Source: Thermoleophilia bacterium (GTDB lineage Bacteria > Actinomycetota > Thermoleophilia > Solirubrobacterales > 70-9). From it: a stretch of DNA of 36,266 bases. Both the position numbers and the translations under genes were made by a program. The notes under the pieces were generated by a model. That model had not been told where the DNA came from and ran no database searches. It saw nothing but the letters and a program-made list of their open reading frames with translations. The DNA lies in the NCBI GenBank assembly GCA_016650125.1, contig JAENWT010000024.1:1-36266 (forward strand), written 5' to 3'. This document shows positions 28,941 to 35,387 of the stretch, piece by piece. The first letter of the stretch is position 1. Each line of letters opens with the position of its first letter.

Positions 28941-29782
28941 TTCCAGCAGCCCGTCGGTCTTTTGCGGGTGAGGTAGCCGTGGAATCGTACCGTGGCCCCG
29001 CGGATCTGGTCGATGAAGTTGATGTAGAGGGGCCCGCCGAGATCTCCCGGCTTCTCGCCCGGCAGGTCCGGCGTGCACCAGTGCCGGTCATCGCCCTTGG
29101 TCACCGCGTCCCGGATCGAGTAGCGGGCCGAATCCGATCGTGGGACCGAACCCTCGAGGTAGGTCTTGTCGCCGACGTAATAGGCGACGCCGCGGAGCGT
29201 CGTATCCGGTTGCTGGCTCCAGTGGAAATTCGCGTCGTTGCCGGACCACGCCCTTGAACCCGGATAACCCCGGCCGTCGCAGTCACCGATCTTGCTGCCG
29301 AAGTTGGGGCAGGTCTCACCGATGCCGCTGCTGAACTGAAGGGGATTGTCGGCAAGTCCGATCCAACAGGCCTCGCCGCTGGTGATCGGGCATTCCTCGG
29401 CGCTGACCGACTTCGGCGTCACCGAGATGATCTTCGACTTGCCGGGACGGCAGCCTGCCTTCGCCTTCGCCTTCGCGTAGAAGCGGCCGTTGCCCGTGCC
29501 GGAAGGGATCGACCACTGCCAGTCGCCACGGAAGCTGCGGGTGCGACTCGTCCCCACCCGCCGATCTTCGCCCGGCTTCACCCTGAAGACCTGAATCACC
29601 CGATTCCTGCCGCAGGCCACCGGCTTCGGGCTCTCGACGTACCCGTAGATCCGGGGAAGTGAAGAGATGTGGACCGTGGTCCTGGCCGGTACGGCCGACG
29701 CCGGGCCGGTGAAACTGCTCAGAGCCAGGCATGCCAGGACGATACCCGCAGTCGATGCGATGAATGTGCGTTTGCCCGTCAC
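28937..29782 (-). CDS. Secreted protein, upstream member of a tandem paralogue pair
   Basis: 281 residues from GTG 29782, chosen because the paralogue begins with the same MTGKR and because GGAG lies 6 bases before GTG; ATG 29794 would add four residues. Signal peptide then PRIYGYVESPKPVACGRNRV, SFRGDWQWSIPSGTGNGRFY, CPITSGEACWIGLADNPLQF, ANFHWSQQPDTTLRGVAYYV and RHWCTPDLPGEKPGDLGGPL, matching the downstream protein block by block, with most cysteines kept. This is a local duplication followed by divergence. Function unknown. Confidence 0.8.
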   Translation of the reverse strand: MTGKRTFIASTAGIVLACLALSSFTGPASAVPARTTVHISSLPRIYGYVESPKPVACGRNRVIQVFRVKPGEDRRVGTSRTRSFRGDWQWSIPSGTGNGRFYAKAKAKAGCRPGKSKIISVTPKSVSAEECPITSGEACWIGLADNPLQFSSGIGETCPNFGSKIGDCDGRGYPGSRAWSGNDANFHWSQQPDTTLRGVAYYVGDKTYLEGSVPRSDSARYSIRDAVTKGDDRHWCTPDLPGEKPGDLGGPLYINFIDQIRGATVRFHGYLTRKRPTGCWK

Positions 29783-29859
29783 CCTGTGCTCCATTGTCCG
29801 TTGCCCGCCGGAGAAATACCAGCCTTCAACTTACCTAACACCGGTCAGTGATAAATGAT

Positions 29860-29879
29860 GCGGCATCTCACCATGCCGC
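29860..29879 (-). terminator. Hairpin after the alpha/beta hydrolase gene
   Basis: GCGGCAT (29860-29866) and ATGCCGC (29873-29879) pair around a 6-nt loop, 6 bp after the hydrolase stop. On the minus strand it is followed by ATCATTTATC. Confidence 0.5.
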
Positions 29880-29885
29880 CAGGCG

Positions 29886-30767
29886 TCAGTGGGTCGGAGA
29901 GCCCTCGGCGTTTTTCACCGCAGAAGCGATCGCCGCGGGGTCCTCGATCTGCGGGTAGTGGCCCAGCTTTGGGAAGCGTTGGACGATCGCCTGGGGCCGC
30001 AGTTCAATCACGGCATCGAGCACCGAGGTCGTCGCGACTGGGTCGAGCTCGCCCCAGGTGAAGCTGAGGTCGCCCTGCCAGTCCCGGATTGCTCCGTGCC
30101 AGCGGTCGGTCAACTTCGCCCTTTCCTCGAGGTAATGGATGAGCTTGTGGCCGAGAGCCCGGCCGCCGTTGTGGCAGATCAATGACCACTGGTCGTTGGC
30201 TTCGTCGTCCGTCAAGGGATGGTCGGGCGAGAAGATCGCCCCGAACTCACGGGTGAAGACACGTCGGCTCGAGAGTCGTGAGGCGAGGGGACCGAGTGGT
30301 CCGCGCAGGATCTTCTGGCCGCGGGTCAGGGTGGCTTTCTCGAGGATCATGCTGCCGTTGAAGAGCATCGCCCCGGTCATCGCGAATCCCAGCTCGCCCC
30401 TGATGTCACGCGCGAAGAGCTCGGTGGAGACCGAAGTGCCCATGTCGTGGCCGACCAGGAAGACGGACTCGTCCGGGAAGTGCCGGCGGACCAGCTCCTC
30501 GGTCAGGTCGGCCTGCCACATGAGCGAGTAGGTGTGGTCCTTCGGTTTGTCCGAGAGGCCGAAGCCGAGGAAGTCGAAGGCCAGCACCCGACGGCCGGGC
30601 AGCAGGTCGAGCATCGGCTGCCAGTCGTATGAGCTTGAAGGGAAGCCGTGAAGCAGCAGGATCGGCGTGCCCTCTCCGTCCCGCTCATAGACGTGGATCT
30701 TCCTGCCCCGGAAGTCCTCGGTCGTGCCCTTCGATCGCCAGTCAATTATGCGGTTGGTGAGTTCCAT
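29886..30767 (-). CDS. Alpha/beta hydrolase with Asp nucleophile (haloalkane dehalogenase/epoxide hydrolase-like)
   Basis: 293 residues from ATG 30767. Oxyanion motif LLLHGFPSSSYDW (about 35-47), nucleophile elbow VGHDMGTSV (about 105) with Asp instead of Ser, acid in WGELDPVAT (about 245) and the base in KLGHYPQIEDP (about 270). An Asp in GHDxG is typical of haloalkane dehalogenases and epoxide hydrolases, which form an ester intermediate with the substrate. A cap domain lies between the elbow and the acid. ATG 30767 is supported by TAAGTT 7 bases upstream; the frame is open to GTG 30812. Substrate not predictable. Confidence 0.88.
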   Translation of the reverse strand: MELTNRIIDWRSKGTTEDFRGRKIHVYERDGEGTPILLLHGFPSSSYDWQPMLDLLPGRRVLAFDFLGFGLSDKPKDHTYSLMWQADLTEELVRRHFPDESVFLVGHDMGTSVSTELFARDIRGELGFAMTGAMLFNGSMILEKATLTRGQKILRGPLGPLASRLSSRRVFTREFGAIFSPDHPLTDDEANDQWSLICHNGGRALGHKLIHYLEERAKLTDRWHGAIRDWQGDLSFTWGELDPVATTSVLDAVIELRPQAIVQRFPKLGHYPQIEDPAAIASAVKNAEGSPTH

Positions 30768-30774
30768 GTATGCA

Positions 30775-30780
30775 AACTTA
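30775..30780 (-). promoter_or_regulatory. -10 box of the alpha/beta hydrolase gene (leaderless layout)
   Basis: Minus-strand TAAGTT, 7 bases, then ATG 30767. Confidence 0.45.
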
Positions 30781-30849
30781 CGGTTTCCAGGGAGCGAGAA
30801 CCGATCGCCCACGACTTACCAATCCATGACCGTACTCGAGCTCGGTTGC

Positions 30850-30855
30850 TACGCT
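30850..30855 (+). promoter_or_regulatory. -10 box of the Phd-VapC operon (leaderless layout)
   Basis: TACGCT, 6 bases, then ATG 30862. The box lies in a short tandem repeat in which TTGCTAC occurs at 30846-30852 and 30855-30861, a possible antitoxin site. Confidence 0.55.
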
Positions 30856-30861
30856 TGCTAC

Positions 30862-31119
30862 ATGGCGCGCACAATCCCCCATAGAGAGCTACGGAACAAC
30901 AGCAGTGCGATCCTCCGCGAGGTTCAGGGTGGAGAGATAATCAACGTCACCAATCATGGTGAGGTTGTCGCAGTTCTGATGCCTCCGCCGGCCGTTAAAG
31001 GCCCTCGTCCACTCAGGGTGCGCAAGGCGGTAAAGCACGGCAGCTTTCACGAGATCAAGAGTCTGGATATAGGTGAGCCCATTCAGCCTGACCTGGACTA
31101 TCTCCGTGGCGATCGTTGA
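30862..31119 (+). CDS. Phd/YefM-family antitoxin
   Basis: 85 residues. The N-terminal domain TIPHRELRNNSSAILREVQG, then EIINVTNHGEVVAVLMPPP, is the standard Phd/YefM DNA-binding fold; the C-terminal 35 residues would bind the toxin. ATG 30862 is chosen because the Phd fold starts there and TACGCT sits 6 bases upstream. The stop overlaps the toxin start in TTGA, giving coupled translation. Pairs with the PIN toxin at 31116-31508. Confidence 0.87.
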   Translation: MARTIPHRELRNNSSAILREVQGGEIINVTNHGEVVAVLMPPPAVKGPRPLRVRKAVKHGSFHEIKSLDIGEPIQPDLDYLRGDR

Positions 31120-31508
31120 TCGCATACATCGAGACTTCGGCTGCGGCCAAGCTCGTCCTTGCGGAGCCTGAGACTGAGGCGTTGAAGGAGTACCTGGATC
31201 AGCTGGACACCGACGATGGAGGTCTCTATTCGGGCCTCTTGCTTGAAACCGAGCTTCGCCGAGCTGCGGTCCGAAGGGGAGCACCGCAAGAGAAGGTCAC
31301 GGATGTACTTGAGTGGTTCGATCTCGTCGACCTGGACCCGACCATCTACCGGGAAGCCGGTTTGATGCCTGGCACCAACCTTCGCTCCCTCGATGCGCTG
31401 CATGTCGTGGTTGCGCTGCGGGTCGGCGCCGACGTCTTCATCTCATACGACACGAGTCAGGCGAAAGCTGCCAGCGCAGCGGGGCTTCGCACCGTCAGCC
31501 CGAACTGA
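31116..31508 (+). CDS. VapC-type toxin, PIN-domain ribonuclease
   Basis: 130 residues from TTG 31116. IAYIETSAAAKLV holds the first acidic residue of the PIN fold, here Glu instead of the usual Asp (YxDTSA). Others are in LETELRRAA (about 45), RSLDALHVVVAL (about 92) and ISYDTSQAKAA (about 112). The Glu variant is seen in some VapC families and may still bind metal. A predicted Mg2+-dependent RNase controlled by the antitoxin encoded just before it. Confidence 0.87.
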   Translation: MIAYIETSAAAKLVLAEPETEALKEYLDQLDTDDGGLYSGLLLETELRRAAVRRGAPQEKVTDVLEWFDLVDLDPTIYREAGLMPGTNLRSLDALHVVVALRVGADVFISYDTSQAKAASAAGLRTVSPN

Positions 31509-31517
31509 CCGCGGCCT

Positions 31518-32558
31518 TCAGCCGCCGGGTCCGCGGCTGATCATGCGGCTTCGCTCGACCTTGCCGCCGCCGACCGGGAGGCTGTAGAGGTCGCCGTCCT
31601 TCGCCAGCCAGAGCGGACCCTTGAAGCGGTCGGTGGCGTCATCGAGAAAGACTCCTTCGAGGCCCTTCAGTGGCAGGGGCGGAACGATGTGGGTGATCGC
31701 GAGGGCACCGACACCGGCTTCGCGGGCCGCGTCGGCGGCCTGGGGCGCGGTCGCGTGGTAGTCCTCGACGTCGGTCAGGATCTGTTTGCGGGCGGCCAGT
31801 CCGACGTTACCGGCAGCGTTCTCGACCAGATTCAAAAGTTCGACCGAGAGGGCATCGTGGAGCAGCAGGTCGGCGTCCTTCGAGGCCTCGATCAGGTTCT
31901 CGCAGTAGTTGGTGTCACCGCTGACCACGGCGCTGCGGCCCTTGTAGTCGAAGCGGTAACCGACCACCGGCTCGACCGGCGGATGTTCGACGGTGAAGGC
32001 GGTGACCTTGAGACCGTCCTCCTCGAGCACGACCATCGAGCCCTGACCATCGGGGATCGAGTACTCCTCGGGAACCATCCGGCCACTTTCGGGATTGATG
32101 ATCCCGGGACCGTGGTGCCCGACCCGGTAGCTGTCGTCCAGCGTGTAGGCCTGATTGAACCCACCGACTACCTGCTCGACTCCGGTGGGGCCGATCACCC
32201 GCATCGACGGGAGCTCGGCGTCGGAAACCCAGCGCATCAGGTTGATACTTCCGAGCCCTCCGATGTGGTCCGAGTGGTAGTGGGTCATCAGCACGGCCGC
32301 GATCCGGTTCGGCGCGATCTTCATCCGGTTCATGGTCTGCGAGGAGCCCTCGCCGGCGTCGACGATGTAGACCTTGCCGCCGGCGATCACCGCGGCGCAG
32401 GGGTTACCGCGCTTCGGGTCGGGCAGCGGCGAGCCGGAGCCGACCACTGCGACGTGGAGGCCGTCGGAAAGGTCGCCGACCGGATCGGCCGACATCAACT
32501 CCGGAAGCTTCCGCTTGATCACTGCCAGGGCGACGCGGGAACGCAACGAGTGAGCCAT
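31518..32558 (-). CDS. Metallo-beta-lactamase-fold hydrolase (RNase Z/arylsulfatase-like)
   Basis: 346 residues. MBL motifs: GSGSPLPDPKRGNPCAAVIA (strand 1), YIVDAGEG, THYHSDHIGG (zinc ligands, about 105-114), EHPPVEPVVGYRF, SGDTNYC (bridging Asp) and ALAITHIVPP (last His). The layout, with SGDT and the GSPxPxP start, resembles tRNase Z-like and related arylsulfatase-like hydrolases; a precise substrate cannot be given. No signal peptide. TAAGGT (32565-32570) is 6 bases before ATG 32558. Confidence 0.87.
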   Translation of the reverse strand: MAHSLRSRVALAVIKRKLPELMSADPVGDLSDGLHVAVVGSGSPLPDPKRGNPCAAVIAGGKVYIVDAGEGSSQTMNRMKIAPNRIAAVLMTHYHSDHIGGLGSINLMRWVSDAELPSMRVIGPTGVEQVVGGFNQAYTLDDSYRVGHHGPGIINPESGRMVPEEYSIPDGQGSMVVLEEDGLKVTAFTVEHPPVEPVVGYRFDYKGRSAVVSGDTNYCENLIEASKDADLLLHDALSVELLNLVENAAGNVGLAARKQILTDVEDYHATAPQAADAAREAGVGALAITHIVPPLPLKGLEGVFLDDATDRFKGPLWLAKDGDLYSLPVGGGKVERSRMISRGPGG

Positions 32559-32564
32559 CGGCCA

Positions 32565-32570
32565 ACCTTA
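32565..32570 (-). promoter_or_regulatory. -10 box of the MBL-fold hydrolase gene (leaderless layout)
   Basis: Minus-strand TAAGGT, 6 bases, then ATG 32558. It lies within the 23-bp gap after the copper protein gene. Confidence 0.5.
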
Positions 32571-32581
32571 CTGTGAAAGCG

Positions 32582-34003
32582 TCAATAAGGCGCGAGGCCA
32601 AGGCCGGCTGGGATTCCGGGGCGCACGACTACGCGCTCGATCATGCCGACCGGGTGTAGCTCGCAGAAGAACGTGTACGTGCCCGGCTTGGTGAACGTCT
32701 TGGAGAAGGTGCCCCCGTTCAACAGGCGATCGGATGAGAAGCCCTCTGGTCCGTTGGCCAGGGTGACGTTGTGAAGGACGTCGCCGGGGAAAGACCAGGT
32801 GATCGTCCCACCGCGCGGCAAGGACACATTGCCGGCCTTGAACTGGAAGTCATCGGCGACGACAGTCGTATCGCCGGTGGCAACCTGCATCGCCCCACGC
32901 GGCCCTGGAACTTCTATCGCCTTGCCCTTCTTGCTCCAGTCGTAGATGTGAATCTGCCGTGGCGGCACCTTTTTTCGGCCCTTTTGTTTCGTCTTGAGCA
33001 CCTTGTAGTCCCTGGGCAAGGGTGCGCAATTGGTTGCCGTCACTTTCGGGTCGGGTGCCAGATACGCGACCATGAGTCCCATCGCCCGGGTGTGCGGATA
33101 CTGGTTGTCGTATCGCGAAGTGAGGGTCAGGGTTTCGCCCGCTGCCACGGGGATGCCGCGCGCCGACGTGAACTGGCTCATGTTGATCGGTCCGGGTTCA
33201 TGAAGCACCGGACGCACCTGGTAGAAGGGGTGCTTCTTGAGCCCCCAGGTGGGGGATGAGCGGTAGAGGGTCCGGTTCCCGCAAGACGGTTGGGTGAGGG
33301 CCAGGCTCTTGGCTCCGCCATGAACGTGCCCGAGTCCGGCTACCAGTCGTCCGGCAACCGGGGCGGGACGACTCATCTTGCGCACGTCCACCGATCCCGG
33401 CTTGCCTCCGCCGGGCACGTCGAAGACAAGCCCCGCGCGGCGGTTGGAAGTATCGAAGTTGAAAGGAATGACCGGCTTGAGGGTCTTGTCGGTCACGACG
33501 GTCATCGTGTAACGGATCTTGACCTGGTCAGTCACTGACTGATGATTCATCAACATCCAGACCCAGTACCACTGCTCGCCCGGATGGATCGGATATCCGT
33601 AGCCCTTGGGCAGCTCCATCTTCGCCCGCTCCTCGCCATCGCCGTAGAACGGGTCGTAACGCCTGGCCTCCGGCGTTCCAAAGTTCATGAAGACAATGTG
33701 GTGGAGCATGATCCGGCGGATCGGAACGGGCTTGCCAGTCTTGACGTCGACCACGTCGACGGACATCTTCGTGATGAAGCCTTCGATGTTCGGGGCGACC
33801 GGCAGGGGACCGTCCGGAAACTGTGGACCGCCCAGCGCCACTTGATAGGGCGCGACCGTGATCGGACCGACCTTCTTGGTGATGACACGAGTCTCCGCGC
33901 CGGCCGGTGCGGCAAGAGCCGAGACGATCAGCAAGAGGGCAGCGACGAACAGCCCAAGCTTCAGAAGCCGGTCACCCTTCGAAACAGATACGTCGGTCCT
34001 CAT
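32582..34003 (-). CDS. Secreted protein with PHM-like domain and C-terminal cupredoxin domain
   Basis: 473 residues from ATG 34003. Signal peptide LLKLGLFVAALLLIVSALAA. Residues 50-310 carry MLHHIVFMN, GYPIHPGEQWYWVWML and GLGHVHGGAKSL, which resemble the copper-ligand HH and HxH motifs of the PHM/DBH-type copper monooxygenase fold. The last 100 residues are a type 1 copper (plastocyanin-like) domain: TITWSFPGDVLHNVTLANGP, then TYTFFCELHPVGMIERVVV, with His, Cys, His and Met ligands. Both assignments are from motifs; the combination would be a two-copper-site secreted redox protein. ATG 34003 has AAGGGAG close upstream; ATG 34024 is the alternative. A -10-like TAAGCT is at 34041-34046. Confidence 0.75.
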   Translation of the reverse strand: MRTDVSVSKGDRLLKLGLFVAALLLIVSALAAPAGAETRVITKKVGPITVAPYQVALGGPQFPDGPLPVAPNIEGFITKMSVDVVDVKTGKPVPIRRIMLHHIVFMNFGTPEARRYDPFYGDGEERAKMELPKGYGYPIHPGEQWYWVWMLMNHQSVTDQVKIRYTMTVVTDKTLKPVIPFNFDTSNRRAGLVFDVPGGGKPGSVDVRKMSRPAPVAGRLVAGLGHVHGGAKSLALTQPSCGNRTLYRSSPTWGLKKHPFYQVRPVLHEPGPINMSQFTSARGIPVAAGETLTLTSRYDNQYPHTRAMGLMVAYLAPDPKVTATNCAPLPRDYKVLKTKQKGRKKVPPRQIHIYDWSKKGKAIEVPGPRGAMQVATGDTTVVADDFQFKAGNVSLPRGGTITWSFPGDVLHNVTLANGPEGFSSDRLLNGGTFSKTFTKPGTYTFFCELHPVGMIERVVVRPGIPAGLGLAPY

Positions 34004-34073
34004 GTCTCCCTTGAGTAACGTCATCCAGACGAGCCCGACCAGCTTATCCGAAGTACCTTCCTGTTTCTGCGGT

Positions 34074-34079
34074 TACACT
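34074..34079 (+). promoter_or_regulatory. -10 box of the histone-like gene
   Basis: TACACT; AAGGAGG follows about 20 bases later, so this transcript has a short leader with a real ribosome site. Confidence 0.45.
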
Positions 34080-34108
34080 CGAACCACCAGCCAACCAAGG
34101 AGGACAAC

Positions 34109-34570
34109 TTGTCAGCCATCGACAAAGCCATTGACCAGCTCGAGAAGTCAGCCGAGAAGATCCGAAAACTTTCGATCAGCGAATCGAAGGCAGTTGAAAA
34201 GGCAGTGCGTGAGTCCTCCGAAAGCGCCAGGGCGAGAGTCGAAAGCGACTACGCGGCGACCAAGAAGCGCTTGCTGAAGGACGCCAAGGACGCCGAGAAG
34301 TCGATCAGGGACGCAATCGCCAGGATCGAGAAGGCGTTCGGACAGGGCAAGCCCGCCAAGAAACGGACCGCCAGGTCAGCCTCGAAATCGGCGAAGAAGC
34401 CGAGCAGGAAGGCCGCGGCAAAGCCGAAGGCAAAGAAGGCAAGAAAGCCGGCGGCAAAGAAACCGGCAACCAGGGCTGCAGCGAAGTCGACCAGGAAGCC
34501 CGCTGCGAAGAAGACGACCAGGAAGCCCGCAGCGAAGAAGAAGCCGGCCGCGAAGAAGTCGACCAGGTAG
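34109..34570 (+). CDS. Histone H1-like lysine/alanine-rich DNA-binding protein
   Basis: 153 residues from TTG 34109 with AAGGAGG 6 bases upstream. Residues 1-75 are a charged helix with heptad-like spacing (KAIDQLEKSAEKIRKLSISE onwards), probably a coiled coil. Residues 80-153 are almost only Lys, Ala, Arg, Pro, Thr and Ser, with repeats such as RKPAAKK and KKPAAKK, as in bacterial histone H1-like and HU tail domains. Such tails bind DNA without sequence specificity. Divergent from the copper protein gene. Confidence 0.82.
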   Translation: MSAIDKAIDQLEKSAEKIRKLSISESKAVEKAVRESSESARARVESDYAATKKRLLKDAKDAEKSIRDAIARIEKAFGQGKPAKKRTARSASKSAKKPSRKAAAKPKAKKARKPAAKKPATRAAAKSTRKPAAKKTTRKPAAKKKPAAKKSTR

Positions 34571-34601
34571 GGCGGAAGGCCCTGACCCGATAGCGGCCTT
34601 G

Positions 34602-34682
34602 ATGCGACGCTATTGGAACCCCGAGATCCGCGCCGCCATCTCGAGCCTGCATGGAACGCTCGGCAAATTCAACGCCCGCTAG
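34602..34682 (+). other. Possible 26-codon small gene or remnant
   Basis: ATG 34602 to TAG 34682 encodes RRYWNPEIRAAISSLHGTLG and KFNAR. The composition is plausible for a real protein end, but there is no ribosome site. It could be a remnant. The rest of 34571-34798 holds one hairpin and no gene. Confidence 0.25.
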
Positions 34683-34741
34683 GTTCTTTCTCGAATAGGT
34701 ACGGTTACGCTTGACGCAGTAGCTGCTCGCTGGGTTCTTCG

Positions 34742-34783
34742 CGTTCTCCTCCTCCCTCGAGCGGCTCCCCGGAGAGGAGAACG
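34742..34783 (+). other. Inverted repeat in the leader of the coiled-coil gene
   Basis: CGTTCTCCTC (34742-34751) and GAGGAGAACG (34774-34783) are exact inverted copies. They lie 15 bp before GTG 34799, and the right arm could hide or mimic the nearby Shine-Dalgarno sequence GAGGAGAGAGG. Confidence 0.5.
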
Positions 34784-34798
34784 AGGAGAGAGGTCAGT

Positions 34799-35158
34799 GT
34801 GTCTGCAATTGTGATCATCGCCATCGTCGTGGCCGCGCTCATCGTTTTGGCGCTTGTGGCGGTCTTCATCGCACGCCGCGTGAAGCAGAGAAGGCTCCTG
34901 CGCGAGCGGCAGGCTTCAGAAGCCGCTGGACATCGTCAAGAGGCAGACGCCCATGCGGCCAAGGCTCAGGAACTGGCCCCGGAAGCCGAGGGTCTGCGCC
35001 AGGAAGCCACGGAGCATGCCGCCTTGGCCAAGGAGGAGGCCGCCCGCGCCGAGGAGCTGGGCACACGCGCGACGCAAGTTGAGCAACAGAAGTCCCGCGA
35101 GGGCCAGAGCGCCGGGAGTCACGACGAGAAGGCGGCCGAGCTGGAGGACGAGCTCTAA
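34799..35158 (+). CDS. Membrane-anchored coiled-coil protein, unknown function
   Basis: 119 residues from GTG 34799 with GAGAGG upstream. One N-terminal membrane helix (IVIIAIVVAALIVLALVAVF) is followed by a basic stop-transfer segment ARRVKQRRLLRER and a long Ala/Glu-rich helix (AEGLRQEATEHAALAKEEAA) with heptad-like repeats. The tail is acidic and polar. Likely a single-pass protein with a cytoplasmic coiled coil. No family assigned. Confidence 0.7.
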   Translation: MSAIVIIAIVVAALIVLALVAVFIARRVKQRRLLRERQASEAAGHRQEADAHAAKAQELAPEAEGLRQEATEHAALAKEEAARAEELGTRATQVEQQKSREGQSAGSHDEKAAELEDEL

Positions 35159-35175
35159 CGGATCCCCGGGCGTAG

Positions 35176-35375
35176 TCAGAACTGCTCAGTGGCACCCGGC
35201 GTCGGTCTGCTGAGCTTTCGCTCGAGCAGAAACGCGGCGCCGCGCAAATGAGGTTCACGACCGCCGTGGCAACGAAGATCGCGAGCAAGTGGTCGCGTAG
35301 GCGGCGGTGGGTGGGCGAGGCAGCTCGGAGAACATCGTGGACCTCGCGCGTCGTCCGGGCGAGCACAGCAAGCAT
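35176..35375 (-). pseudogene. Degraded 5' part of an ion-channel-like gene
   Basis: From ATG 35375 the minus strand encodes VHDVLRAASPTHRRLRDHLL then AIFVATAVVNLICA, which looks like the N-terminal cytosolic helix and first membrane helix of a small potassium-channel-like protein. After about codon 47 the natural frame changes: the next frame continues FLLERKLSRPTPGATEQF and stops at 35176-35178. The pore and second helix are missing. A frameshift plus deletion is the simplest reading; the family call is tentative. It lies 12 bp after the phospholipase-D-like gene on the same strand. Confidence 0.5.
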
Positions 35376-35387
35376 GGGGTCTTACAG

